DNA from: Methylophilus sp. 42
GTDB lineage: Bacteria; Pseudomonadota; Gammaproteobacteria; Burkholderiales; Methylophilaceae
Direction: 5' to 3'
Assembly (NCBI RefSeq): GCF_000384155.1
Contig: NZ_KB913031.1
Location: 2,536,961 to 2,600,960 of the forward strand
Length of the DNA: 64,000 nt
The notes below the pieces were generated by a model. The model was given only the letters and a program-made list of their open reading frames with translations, was not told where the DNA came from and made no database searches. How positions within the stretch are numbered: position 1 is the stretch's first letter; each line of letters opens with the position of its first letter. Below are positions 43,934 through 53,181 of the stretch, in pieces. Both the position numbers and the translations under genes were made by a program.

Positions 43934-44368
43934 ATGAAATCCTACCGCACATGGGTATTGTTGCTGACGTTATGGTTTGCCTTGCTGCAAACCATTGCGC
44001 CGCTGTTGCACGCCCATGCCGCAGGCGACACCGCGGCCGATGATGGTCCGCATATGCATATGGTGGATATTCCGGCACTGCATGCCGAAGCACAGGATGC
44101 CAAGCATCCGTTTCACTGGCATATGCATTCCAGCAAATCGCATGGGCAAATCATAGGCCTGGGCCAAGCCATCAGTGAAAGCAATACACTGTTATCCTTG
44201 ATCGATGCTTACGCCAGCCTCTGGCTAGCCGCCCTGCTGCCTGCCCTATTTTTGCTATCGTTATGCCTGCTGGTACCACGTCATCAATACCAGCGACAGC
44301 AACACGACAGTGCCCTTCATCCGTCCCCGCTTAGCCGCCATAACCCTCGCGCGCCGCCTCACGCCTGA
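43934..44368 (+). CDS. His-rich exported protein preceding the metal efflux operon
   Basis: This is a 144-residue protein if it starts at ATG 43934; an ATG at 43928 is an alternative. It has an N-terminal signal or anchor (WVLLLTLWFALLQTIAPLL), a stretch with many histidines (LLHAHAAG, PHMHMVDIPALHAE, HPFHWHMHSSKSHG), a second hydrophobic segment (~95-118) and a histidine-containing tail. This suggests periplasmic binding of Zn, Co, Ni or Cu. It lies 63 bp before the RND genes, so a role in sensing or buffering their substrate is likely. No defined family is recognised. Confidence 0.65.
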   Translation: MKSYRTWVLLLTLWFALLQTIAPLLHAHAAGDTAADDGPHMHMVDIPALHAEAQDAKHPFHWHMHSSKSHGQIIGLGQAISESNTLLSLIDAYASLWLAALLPALFLLSLCLLVPRHQYQRQQHDSALHPSPLSRHNPRAPPHA

Positions 44369-44431
44369 ACAAACACCTAACGCATCGGTTGGCAATCGCC
44401 ATCCATTTGCCTGTTTTGTTCAGGAGAATCT

Positions 44432-45712
44432 ATGTTTCATCTATCTCGGGGAGTGCTTCACTCCCGGTTAATCGCATGCGGCATATGGCTGATGATGAGC
44501 CATGCCATGCCTGCCATGGCCGAAAGCATGGCCAACCTGGCCAGCGATCACGAGGACACCGTTTCAACCAACCCGCGTTTAAGCCTGCATGAAGTATTGC
44601 AGCAGGTCGTCGCTATCCATCCGCAACAGTCCTTGCTGGCCGCCCACCAGCAAATGGTGCAGGCACGCAGAACCATGGCCAATAGCTGGCTGCCACAAGC
44701 CCCTTCTGTCGGCTTTTCACATCAAAACGACGCTTTAATGAGCAATCGCGACGAGCGTGAGTGGCAGGCGCAAATGCAGATCCCAATCTGGTTACCTGGC
44801 CAGCGTCAGGCGCGCAGCCAGGTCGCCAGCCTGGCTGACGACAGCCTGTCACAAGACCGGGCTGGCTTACAGCAACTAGCCGCAGATCTGCTACGCAATG
44901 CTGTGTGGGATATCGCTTTGCGCCGCAATGACGTCAGCCTGGTGGAAAACCGCCGCGACACCATGCGTAGTATTGCCGAAGATGTACAAAAACGCTTTAA
45001 GGCCGGTGAAGTAGCCAGGCTGGACGTGATGCAGGCGGAACAGGAAACCCTGCAAGCCGAACGCCAGCGCGTGACAGCGCACGCTGAGCTCATGCATGCG
45101 CAGTTCCGCTACCAGCAACTCACCGAACTGAGTGAAATGCCTGCCAGACTGGAAGAACCGTTGTCTACGCGTGAAGACTACGCAGACTCGCCTTACTGGC
45201 AAGCCGCACAAGCCAGGCTCAAACTGGCTGAAGGCCAGCGTGACTTAACAGCAATTGAACAACGGCAAAACCCGCAACTCACGCTCAGCACACGTACCAT
45301 CCAGGGCGGCTTTGATTATGCCTATAACTCCAGCATGGGTGTGGCCATTAATATTCCGCTGCAAAGCGAAGTGCACCGTGCACCCTTGCTGGCTAACGCC
45401 GAGCAAAACATAGGCGATGCCCGCAGCCAACTGGAGACCTTGCGCCGCCAGCTGGAAAACAACCTGCACGAAGCCGAGCATAACCTGCATGTCAGCCGCC
45501 AGGAACTTACCCTGATTCAACAGCAACAAGCCATCGCCAGCGAAAACGCAGCCCTGGCACGCAAAGCCTACCGTTTAGGCGAACTCGATCTCAACCAATT
45601 ATTACGCCTGCAATTACTGGCCTTTGAAGCTGAACGCAGCTTGAGCAGCCAGCAGCTACAAGTGCAATGGAACATTGCCAAATACAACCAGGCCGTAGGA
45701 GTCCTGCCATGA
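44432..45712 (+). CDS. TolC-family outer membrane channel of a metal RND pump (CzcC/CusC type)
   Basis: This 426-residue protein has an N-terminal signal (ending PAMA). The rest is a long helical outer membrane efflux protein with paired repeats: VQKRFKAGEVARLDVMQAEQETL in the first half and ARKAYRLGELDLNQLLRLQLL in the second. CAGGAG precedes ATG 44432. The stop overlaps the next start by 4 bp. It forms the outer channel of the tripartite pump. Confidence 0.92.
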   Translation: MFHLSRGVLHSRLIACGIWLMMSHAMPAMAESMANLASDHEDTVSTNPRLSLHEVLQQVVAIHPQQSLLAAHQQMVQARRTMANSWLPQAPSVGFSHQNDALMSNRDEREWQAQMQIPIWLPGQRQARSQVASLADDSLSQDRAGLQQLAADLLRNAVWDIALRRNDVSLVENRRDTMRSIAEDVQKRFKAGEVARLDVMQAEQETLQAERQRVTAHAELMHAQFRYQQLTELSEMPARLEEPLSTREDYADSPYWQAAQARLKLAEGQRDLTAIEQRQNPQLTLSTRTIQGGFDYAYNSSMGVAINIPLQSEVHRAPLLANAEQNIGDARSQLETLRRQLENNLHEAEHNLHVSRQELTLIQQQQAIASENAALARKAYRLGELDLNQLLRLQLLAFEAERSLSSQQLQVQWNIAKYNQAVGVLP

Positions 45713-46797
45713 AAAAAATGTTTTTTTTAACACTCTCAGCCTGCCTGTCGTTTCACACATTAGCAGAAACGCTGTTACCGCTCTCACCAGCACAATTGAC
45801 GCAGATGCAAGTGCAATGGGGACATTTGCAAACCCAACAAAGTGGATTATCCGCCAGCTACCCGGCCGAAGTGATGTTGCCACCAACGCAAACACGCGTG
45901 GTCACTGCCCCGCAAGGTGGCTTGATTACCAGGCTGGATGTCAGCGTGGGTGATACGGTCAAACAAGGCCAGGTCATCGGCCAACTCAGTAGCCCGGACC
46001 TGGTGGCCTTGCAAAGCAACTATTTGCAGAGCGACACCCAGGCCAGGTTGCACGAACAAGCCCTCAAACGCGACCAGGAATTGTTCAAGGATGGCATTAT
46101 TGCCCAGCGCCGTATGCAGGAAACACAAAGCGCCTATGAAACCAGCCAGGCATTGATGCACGAACGCAAACAGACCTTAAAACTGGCAGGCATGAGCGAG
46201 AGCCAAGTCCAGCAACTGGCGCAAAAGCGCAGCATGCAAAACGGCATGGCCATCGTCGCGCCGATCAGCGGACAGATCATGGAGCAGCAACAGCAGGTGG
46301 GCGCGCGCGTGGATATGGCGATGCCGATCTTCACCATCAGCAACCCAAAACCTTTGTGGCTGATGATACAGGTGCCGATTGCGCAAGCGCAGCAATTGAG
46401 TGCAGGGACAACGGTACGCTTACCCAAGCAAAACCTGACTGCCAAGGTCGACACGGTGTTACGTCAACTCAATAAAAATAACCAAACCACGCAAGTACGG
46501 GCGTCAATTAGCCAGGGCGCTGAACGGCTCTCCGTCGGGCAGATCGTCGATGTGGCGCTGGTTGAACAAACCACGCAAGGCAGCTTTGCCGTGCCGAGAA
46601 GTGCGGTGGCCAGGCAAGGCGAGCAGGCAGTCATTTTTGTACAGCAGCCCAAAGGCATCGCTGTGATCCCGGTCAAAGTCATCCTGGAGCAGGATCAGCA
46701 ATTAACCGTACGCGCCAGCTTGCGTGGTAATGAAACCATTGCCGTGCAAGGCGTGGCCGCCTTAAAAGGCCACTGGCTTGGATTGGGTGGGGAGTAA
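45709..46797 (+). CDS. Periplasmic adaptor (membrane fusion) protein of the metal RND pump
   Basis: This is a 362-residue protein with ATG 45709 as start, after GGAGTCC and overlapping the previous stop. It has a signal peptide (about 1-20), a lipoyl-like half motif (VTAPQGGLITRLDVSVGDTVKQGQVIGQLSSPD), a helical hairpin, IVAPISGQIMEQQQQVGARVDMAMPIF (second lipoyl half) and a beta-barrel. It lacks the CusB-type N-terminal methionine site, so a copper substrate is not indicated. Confidence 0.92.
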   Translation: MKKMFFLTLSACLSFHTLAETLLPLSPAQLTQMQVQWGHLQTQQSGLSASYPAEVMLPPTQTRVVTAPQGGLITRLDVSVGDTVKQGQVIGQLSSPDLVALQSNYLQSDTQARLHEQALKRDQELFKDGIIAQRRMQETQSAYETSQALMHERKQTLKLAGMSESQVQQLAQKRSMQNGMAIVAPISGQIMEQQQQVGARVDMAMPIFTISNPKPLWLMIQVPIAQAQQLSAGTTVRLPKQNLTAKVDTVLRQLNKNNQTTQVRASISQGAERLSVGQIVDVALVEQTTQGSFAVPRSAVARQGEQAVIFVQQPKGIAVIPVKVILEQDQQLTVRASLRGNETIAVQGVAALKGHWLGLGGE

Positions 46798-46800
46798 ACC

Positions 46801-49800
46801 ATGCTGGATTGGCTCATCGAAACCTCACTCAAGCAACGCTTGCTCATTTGCGTGTTTGCCATTGGCCTGCTGTTTGCTGGCTGGACTGCTTATCAAACCA
46901 TCCCGATTGATGCCTTCCCGGATGTGTCTGCCACGCAAGTGAAAATCATCATCAAGTCGCCAGGCATGACCCCGGAAGAAGTCGAAGCCCGTATCACGGC
47001 ACCGATTGAAGTGGAAATGCTGGGCATCCCCAAGCAGATCGGTTTACGCGCAGTGGCCAAATACGCACTGACCGACATCACGATCGATTTTGAGGATGGC
47101 ACGGATATTTACTGGGCGCGCCAACAAGTCACCGAGCGGCTGAATAACGCCTGGGCGAACCTGCCAGCAGAGATTTCCGGCGGCATCGCGCCAATGACCA
47201 CGCCATTGGGCGAGATGTTCATGTTCACCATTGAGTCAAACACGCTCAGCCTGCAGGAAAAACGCACACTACTGGACTGGGTTATTCGCCCACGCCTGCG
47301 CACGGTGCCCGGCGTCGCCGACGTGAATGCGCTGGGCGGGCTGGTACGCAGTTTTGAAATCGTACCCGACAACGCCCAATTGCAGGCACGCGGCATTGCC
47401 TTGAACGATGTACAAACCGCCATTAGCGACAACAATCACAACGATGGCGCCGGTCGCCTCAAAGATGGCGAAGAGTCATTACTGGTGCGCGCCGAAGGCG
47501 CATTTAAAACACTGGACGATGTGCGCAACACCGTGATCAAAGGTCATCAGGGCAGCCCGATACGCATTGCCGATGTCGCCGACGTACGTATCGGCGAATT
47601 GACACGATATGGTGCTGTGAGCCGTAACGGCAAAGGCGAAGCGGTGGAAGGCCTGGTGCTGGGCTTACGTGGTGCCAATGCGCGGCAGGTGGTAGAAGGC
47701 GTACGCACCAAGCTGGCAGAAATCTCGCCCAGCTTACCCAAAGACGTGAAGATAGAAGTGTTTTACGACCGCGGCAACCTGGTCGACCGGGCGGTGCATA
47801 CAGTCAACAAAGCGCTGCTGGAAGCCGTGATACTGGTGTTCGTACTACTGGTCTTGTTCCTGGGTAATCTCCGTGCCGCGCTGACGGTCGCCTGCGCGCT
47901 GCCACTGGCCATATTGGCCACCTTCGGGCTCATGCAGCGCTATGGCCTGTCGGCCAACCTGATGTCCCTGGGCGGGCTGGCGATTGCCATCGGCATGCTG
48001 GTCGATTCTGCCGTGGTCGTGGTCGAAAATATCGTCGAACATTTGGCACACACGCCAGCCACAAAAAAGCATAGCAAACTCGACACCATCCTCGCCGCCA
48101 TGCGTGAAGTCAGCATCCCGGTCAGTGCCGGCATTGTGATTATCATCACGGTGTTTGTCCCTCTGCTCACCTTGCAAGGGCTGGAGGGCAAACTATTTGC
48201 CCCTGTCGCCCTCAGCATCATGTTCGCCCTGGGCTCATCACTGCTGCTCTCACTCACCATCATCCCGGTGCTGGCGTCGTTTCTGATTAAGAATCAGGCC
48301 ACTACAGAGCCATGGCTGATCCGCCATCTCAACCGCTGGTACGCCCGCACCCTGGCTACCGCCATGCAGCATAAACGCCCTGTGTTGCTGGTGGCGGTCA
48401 TCCTACTGGTACTGACAGCGGTGGTATATCCATTAATAGGCAAAACCTTTATGCCGACCATGGACGAAGGCGATGTGATTATCGGCACCGAAAAACTGCC
48501 TTCGATTTCATTAGCACAAAGTGTTGCCACCGATAGCCACCTGCAACAAACTCTGCTGCAACAAGTGCCGGAAATCCAGGGCGTTTATTCCAGAGCCGGC
48601 TCGGATGAACTCGGCCTAGACCCCATGGGCATTAACCAGACCGACAACTTCCTGCTACTTAAACCGCGCGCGCAATGGCAAGTTGCCGATAAAGCAGCAC
48701 TGATCGAAAAACTGCGTCGTGTCATGCACGGCATCCCCGGTCTGGATTACAACTTCACGCAACCGATTGAAATGCGCGTCAATGAAATGATCCTCGGCGT
48801 ACGCGGAGATTTAGCCCTGAAGATTTTTGGCACCGACCTCAAAGTGCTTGACCAAAAGGCGCAGGCAATCATCAAGGTGCTGGAATCCATCCCCGGCAAC
48901 CAGGATGTGTATACGCCACAGAACAGTGGCGTGCAGTATTTGCAAATCAAGATAGACCGCGTCGCGGCTGGCAGGCTGGGACTCAGTATCGCCGACATCA
49001 ACACCCTGCTGCAAAGCCAGCTCGAAGGCAAACTGCTGGGCATCGTGCTCGAAGGCAACCGCCGCACGCCGATACTGCTGCGTGGCAGCCAGGTCGTGCG
49101 TGAATCCGCTTCAGACTTCAGCCAACTCATGCTCGCACTGCCACAAGGCGGCACCGTGCCACTTTCCAGCGTCGCGAATGTTGTGCGCGAAGAAGGCCCT
49201 GTCAAAATCGACCGTGAACGTGGCAACCGCATGGTCGTCGTCACCGCCAACGTCAAAGACCGCGACCTGGTGAGCTTTGTCGAAGAAGCCAAACAGAAAG
49301 TCACACAACAAGTCAAACTCCCCGAAGGCTACTGGCTGGTGTGGGGCGGCCAGTTCGAGAACCAGCAACGGGCTGCGGCGCGCCTCAGCATCGTTATCCC
49401 GATCGCGATTGTGCTGATTGCCCTGCTGCTATTCATGACCTTTGGCTCATTCCCCAAAGCGCTGCTGGTACTCGCGAATATCCCGTTCGCCATGATAGGT
49501 GGCGTGTTTGCGCTGTGGTTATCGGGTGAATACCTCTCAGTGCCCGCCTCCGTTGGCTTTATTGCTTTGCTAGGCATTGCTGTGCTCAATGGTGTAGTGA
49601 TGGTCAGCCATTTTCAGCAATTAGCCGAACAAGGCATGGATGCCAGCAAGATTGCCTATGAAGGCGCCAAACGCCGATTGCGGCCAGTACTCATGACCGC
49701 CAGCATTACCGCGTTTGGTCTGATTCCGTTACTGTTTGCCACGGGGCCGGGGGCGGAGATTCAACGGCCATTGGCGATTGTGGTGATTGGGGGATTGATT

Positions 49801-49875
49801 ACAGCAACGTTCTTGACGTTGTTTGTATTGCCGATTTTGTATCAGCACTTTTTTGGTTCAAAAAGTATGGATTGA
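46801..49875 (+). CDS. Heavy-metal efflux RND transporter (CzcA/CusA family)
   Basis: This 1024-residue inner-membrane pump has twelve transmembrane helices and two large periplasmic loops. The N-terminus IPIDAFPDVSATQVKI is typical of heavy-metal RND proteins. The TM4 segment reads GGLAIAIGMLVDSAVVVVENIVEH: it keeps one aspartate and the glutamate, but not the DFG aspartate of CzcA, and lacks the methionine pattern of CusA. The metal is therefore open. GLDPMGINQTDNFLLLKPR and AKRRLRPVLMTASITAFGLIPLL are further family blocks. It is last in the operon; the next sequence is repeat copy 3. Confidence 0.94.
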   Translation: MLDWLIETSLKQRLLICVFAIGLLFAGWTAYQTIPIDAFPDVSATQVKIIIKSPGMTPEEVEARITAPIEVEMLGIPKQIGLRAVAKYALTDITIDFEDGTDIYWARQQVTERLNNAWANLPAEISGGIAPMTTPLGEMFMFTIESNTLSLQEKRTLLDWVIRPRLRTVPGVADVNALGGLVRSFEIVPDNAQLQARGIALNDVQTAISDNNHNDGAGRLKDGEESLLVRAEGAFKTLDDVRNTVIKGHQGSPIRIADVADVRIGELTRYGAVSRNGKGEAVEGLVLGLRGANARQVVEGVRTKLAEISPSLPKDVKIEVFYDRGNLVDRAVHTVNKALLEAVILVFVLLVLFLGNLRAALTVACALPLAILATFGLMQRYGLSANLMSLGGLAIAIGMLVDSAVVVVENIVEHLAHTPATKKHSKLDTILAAMREVSIPVSAGIVIIITVFVPLLTLQGLEGKLFAPVALSIMFALGSSLLLSLTIIPVLASFLIKNQATTEPWLIRHLNRWYARTLATAMQHKRPVLLVAVILLVLTAVVYPLIGKTFMPTMDEGDVIIGTEKLPSISLAQSVATDSHLQQTLLQQVPEIQGVYSRAGSDELGLDPMGINQTDNFLLLKPRAQWQVADKAALIEKLRRVMHGIPGLDYNFTQPIEMRVNEMILGVRGDLALKIFGTDLKVLDQKAQAIIKVLESIPGNQDVYTPQNSGVQYLQIKIDRVAAGRLGLSIADINTLLQSQLEGKLLGIVLEGNRRTPILLRGSQVVRESASDFSQLMLALPQGGTVPLSSVANVVREEGPVKIDRERGNRMVVVTANVKDRDLVSFVEEAKQKVTQQVKLPEGYWLVWGGQFENQQRAAARLSIVIPIAIVLIALLLFMTFGSFPKALLVLANIPFAMIGGVFALWLSGEYLSVPASVGFIALLGIAVLNGVVMVSHFQQLAEQGMDASKIAYEGAKRRLRPVLMTASITAFGLIPLLFATGPGAEIQRPLAIVVIGGLITATFLTLFVLPILYQHFFGSKSMD

Positions 49876-49880
49876 TTGCT

Positions 49881-50493
49881 GAAGGTAATTCTTCTTTTTG
49901 GGTATTGTGCGTTTAAGTAACAGCTTATTTCGCCTCTAGGCGAGTCACTTTCTGATGCTTGCCCCTCAGAAAGTAACCAAAGAAGAGGGCACCCAACCAT
50001 CACGGCCTTACGGCTTCCTTGCGTTGCTCAACAAAGTGGGCGTCCATCGAAACTCGCCCTAGCGGCTTGCACACCCCGCAAGCCACCGCGGAACTCGAAC
50101 AGCCGATGGCCGACATCCCCCACTTTGTCTCCGCTACTCAGCGTGATGGAATGGGATTTATCTCACCAAACTGACATTGTCGAAATCTGAACGACTCAAA
50201 AACCGGATTCTTTTATTAAGCCCTCTAAACGATGGCGCTCACCTGGTGTTGGGGGCCCCCATCTGCCGCGCCGAGCAACGCAGGATTGGCGGGGGTAGTC
50301 GGCAAGCAACTGTCTGAGCTCCGTAGGAGCGAGTTTTTGATTGCCGCCCGACAATCCGAGTAGCACAGGAAACAAGCGGAAGTTGGGGTGCACTTTCTTT
50401 TGGTTACTTGTTCTTTGTGCAAGCAAAGAAAAGTAACTCGCCTAGAGGCGAAACAAAATGCCACTTAAACGCACAAACCTAAGAATTACCTTC
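49881..50493 (+). repeat. Near-palindromic intergenic element, copy 3 (most complete ends)
   Basis: About 613 bp filling the space between the RND gene stop (49875) and the lnt stop (50486-50488). Inverted ends: GAAGGTAATTCTT (49881-49893) pairs with AAGAATTACCTTC (50481-50493); then TTGTGCGTTTAAGT; then TTTCGCCTCTAGGCGAGT at 49928, matched exactly by 50437-50454. The right end reaches the last lnt codons. The left arm contains GGGCGTCCATCGAAACTCGC (50039-50058), the exact reverse complement of a right-arm stretch in copies 1 and 2. In this copy only one right terminus is present. Confidence 0.85.
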
Positions 50494-51964
50494 TAAACTC
50501 AATCAACAACAAGCCACCAATACTCAACACCAGAAACGCCCAGTTCCCCCAAAAAACATAAGGCGTCTGCCCCCGATAGCTCTGCGCTTCACCGGTCAAA
50601 ATCACCGCCTGATCATGTGCGGCATGCTGCAGTACCTGGCCATTTTTATCGATAATCGCCGTCGCCCCAGTATTGGTGCTACGCAATACCATACGCCCGG
50701 TTTCCAGTGCACGCACCTGGCTAAATTGCATATGCTGGTCCGCCGCAAACGATTGTCCGTACCAGGCATCGTTGCTGATATTCACCAGTAACTCGGCTTG
50801 CGGCAGTTGCTGGGCAATCTCTTCACCAAACACGTCTTCGTAGCAAATATTGACGCCAACTTTTTGCCCGGCAATCAGCAATGGCTGCTTTGAAGTGCCG
50901 CGTGATAAATCACTCAGCGGCATATGCAACCAGTCACGGTAAATCCAGCCGAAGACGCTTTTGAGCGGAATAAATTCGCCGAAGGGCACCAGATGGCTTT
51001 TGGAATAGGCTTGCGTTGGTGACGTACCGAGGCTGATTGCGCTATTAAAATATTCACCTTGTCTAGACTCAACGACGCCTACCAGTAAGTCGCCTTGCTG
51101 GTCGAGCGCATGTTGTTTAAGTGCATCCAGATACACTGGCGCCAGCTGTTCGAGCAACACCGGTAAAGCGGTTTCCGGCAAGACAATCAATTGCGCTTTG
51201 GCTTGCTGCACCATGTCGAAATATTGGCGCAAGGTCTGCTCAGCATGCTCGGGCGACCATTTGATGGTTTGGCTGATATTGCCTTGCAATAAAGCGACGC
51301 TGACCGGCTGACCCACAGCTTGGCTCCACGGCACTTGCGTGAGTGCGCTGCCGCCTACGAGCAACGCAACAAGGATACCCGCTGAGCGTAGACGCTGCTG
51401 AGTGGTGGCCAAGGCAAGTACACATGCGGCCAACAGCATCACCAATGCCGAGAGTCCATAGACACCCAGCACAGGTAGAAAACCTGCCAATGGACTGTCT
51501 GGTGCTTGACTATAGCCCAGCGTTAACCAGGGGAAACCGGTAAAAATCCAGCTGCGCACCCAGTCTGACAAGGCCCATAATAACGGCGCAGCCCATAACA
51601 AATGGCCCAGCCGCTTGGCCAGATAACCCGCAACTGCCGGGAACAGGGCCATAAACGCACACAGGCAGAAAGTGCAGAACCCGGCAAACCACCAGGGCAT
51701 GCCGCCAAAGGTATGCAGGCTGATATAAATCCAGTAGATACCAACACCATACAGGCCAAGACCAAAAGCCAGGCCCAGTTTAAATACGTGTGCAGGCGTT
51801 GCGGCTTGCTGCCATAAGCACAGCAAAGCGGCCAGGGTTAACCAGGGCAACCAGAACAGGCCATAAGGTGCAAAACCCAGCACCGTGAGTGCACCGATCA
51901 AAAGCGCCAGCGAGGCACGTTGCCACAACGGGGCATGGCTTACCCAGGCTTGAACAGAACTCAA
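50486..51964 (-). CDS. lnt: Apolipoprotein N-acyltransferase
   Basis: This 492-residue inner-membrane enzyme adds the third acyl chain to lipoproteins. It has about eight N-terminal transmembrane segments and a periplasmic nitrilase domain with the catalytic triad: glutamate in VLPETALPVLL, lysine in YSKSHLVPFGEFIP and cysteine in VNICYEDVFGEE. The start is TTG at 51964, overlapping the stop of the upstream deacetylase gene (TTGA). The last codons lie inside the terminal repeat of copy 3. Confidence 0.96.
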   Translation of the reverse strand: MSSVQAWVSHAPLWQRASLALLIGALTVLGFAPYGLFWLPWLTLAALLCLWQQAATPAHVFKLGLAFGLGLYGVGIYWIYISLHTFGGMPWWFAGFCTFCLCAFMALFPAVAGYLAKRLGHLLWAAPLLWALSDWVRSWIFTGFPWLTLGYSQAPDSPLAGFLPVLGVYGLSALVMLLAACVLALATTQQRLRSAGILVALLVGGSALTQVPWSQAVGQPVSVALLQGNISQTIKWSPEHAEQTLRQYFDMVQQAKAQLIVLPETALPVLLEQLAPVYLDALKQHALDQQGDLLVGVVESRQGEYFNSAISLGTSPTQAYSKSHLVPFGEFIPLKSVFGWIYRDWLHMPLSDLSRGTSKQPLLIAGQKVGVNICYEDVFGEEIAQQLPQAELLVNISNDAWYGQSFAADQHMQFSQVRALETGRMVLRSTNTGATAIIDKNGQVLQHAAHDQAVILTGEAQSYRGQTPYVFWGNWAFLVLSIGGLLLIEFRR

Positions 51965-52791
51965 TGCAGGCCTTTCACTGGCTGGATATCCGCCATGGAC
52001 AGCCAGGCAGAGAAGTCAGCCGACTGCATGACTTGCCATTCAATCATTCTGGCGATGGCAATCGGGTCATGCGGATCAATGACTTGCGTGGGACGCGCCG
52101 GATGACACATGAGCACGGGTGGCAGGTCTTTTTCAGAGATGAGCAGTTGTTTGAGCTGCCTGGCCCAATATAGCCAACGTGCCTGATAGGCCGCCGCATC
52201 GCCCTGAAAATCGTAGACGCCCAGCAATACAGGCGAAACGCGGAACCCGGCGGCCTTGGCAAGCTGTTTTAATTTTTCTGCGCCTAGCCAATGGATAATA
52301 CGGGCTTTGAGGCCACTGCCCACGGGAGGGCTGGAAATACGCAACCACGGCCGCTCGCTAAGCGGCAAGTGGCTGTATCGATGTTGCAAAATGGTGAGCA
52401 GTGCCTCGCGGATGATGGGCAGCTGATGGACGTGTAAATGGCCATCAATATAATCCGGCGGCGTATGCAACGCATCCTCAAAAGCATCCAGCTGTTGCTT
52501 GATATTGGCCATCACCTTTTGCGTGCTAAGCAAGCCAGTCAAGCTACGTAACACCAGCACTGGGTGAGAGACTCGCATGCTGCGCGAAAACTGGGTAAAG
52601 TCGAGGTGCAGGCCAAGGTCCGCCTTGGTGCGCAGTTGCGGGGTGAGCTGCCGGGCACTCTCCGGCCAGCGCGGGCTGAGCGTCATGCAAGAGGTGGCAG
52701 TCAATATGCCACGCTCAATCAGCGTCAAAATGGCAGCATCAATCGCGGCCGATTGTGCATAGTCATCGGCACAAATAATAACCTTAGCCAT
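51961..52791 (-). CDS. ChbG/HpnK/NaxD-family carbohydrate deacetylase
   Basis: This 276-residue cytosolic protein has the YdjC-fold metal site: ICADDYAQS (DD pair), LGLHLDFTQF, and DGHLHVHQLP (HxxxH). Family members remove an N-acetyl group from small sugars or lipid-linked sugars. Its neighbours (GT2, GtrA, GT-C) match the set in which NaxD of Francisella and Bordetella deacetylates an undecaprenyl-phosphate amino sugar before its transfer to lipid A. HpnK of hopanoid clusters is a relative, but no hopanoid gene is near. NaxD-like function is inferred from context. Confidence 0.85.
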   Translation of the reverse strand: MAKVIICADDYAQSAAIDAAILTLIERGILTATSCMTLSPRWPESARQLTPQLRTKADLGLHLDFTQFSRSMRVSHPVLVLRSLTGLLSTQKVMANIKQQLDAFEDALHTPPDYIDGHLHVHQLPIIREALLTILQHRYSHLPLSERPWLRISSPPVGSGLKARIIHWLGAEKLKQLAKAAGFRVSPVLLGVYDFQGDAAAYQARWLYWARQLKQLLISEKDLPPVLMCHPARPTQVIDPHDPIAIARMIEWQVMQSADFSAWLSMADIQPVKGLH

Positions 52792-52799
52792 GTAACACC

Positions 52800-53174
52800 T
52801 TAATCATGCTGAAAAGCCCAGAAGCGGCTCAGCAGCCAGGTGCTGATTGCGATCAACACCATCACCACGCCAAGCGCAAACCAGAAAGGCAGCGGCGTGT
52901 AAGTCAATGCCAGCCACAACAAGGCCTGGTTGCCAAAAAAACCGAGCAAAGCCACTGCCAGAAACTTGAAAAATGCGGCAAGATGACTTGCCTGTGTGCC
53001 ACGAAACGACCAGCGGCGATGCCCGATATAACTCACAGGGAAGGCGCATAGAAAACCTAGCCAGTTGGCCTCAGCAGGCTGCCAGCCCCAGGCGTGCGTC
53101 AGCAATGCCACGATGTAATGCACGCCTGCAGCCAACGCACCCACACTGACAAACCCTAATACCGAGGCACGCAT
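52800..53174 (-). CDS. GtrA-family small membrane protein
   Basis: This is a 124-residue protein with ATG 53174 as start; the ribosome site GAGG overlaps the stop of the previous gene. Four transmembrane helices and FPVSYIGHRRWSFRG plus STWLLSRFWAFQ (basic residues after aromatic ones) are GtrA landmarks. GtrA proteins are believed to flip or aid polyprenyl-phosphate sugars across the inner membrane, which fits its place between the GT2 and the deacetylase genes. Confidence 0.88.
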   Translation of the reverse strand: MRASVLGFVSVGALAAGVHYIVALLTHAWGWQPAEANWLGFLCAFPVSYIGHRRWSFRGTQASHLAAFFKFLAVALLGFFGNQALLWLALTYTPLPFWFALGVVMVLIAISTWLLSRFWAFQHD

Positions 53175-53181
53175 CTTAACC

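Noticed and set aside
46801-49875. Naming the RND pump cusA or czcA.
   Set aside because: The TM4 residues fit neither the CusA methionine pattern nor the CzcA double aspartate, so a specific symbol is not justified.
26621-50493. CRISPR array or IS element as the explanation for the repeats.
   Set aside because: The repeats are three long dispersed copies without spacers, and no transposase or integrase is encoded in or beside them.
51961-52791. HpnK of hopanoid synthesis.
   Set aside because: The fold is shared, but no squalene or hopanoid gene is nearby, while the adjacent GT2, GtrA and GT-C genes point to lipid-linked sugar modification.
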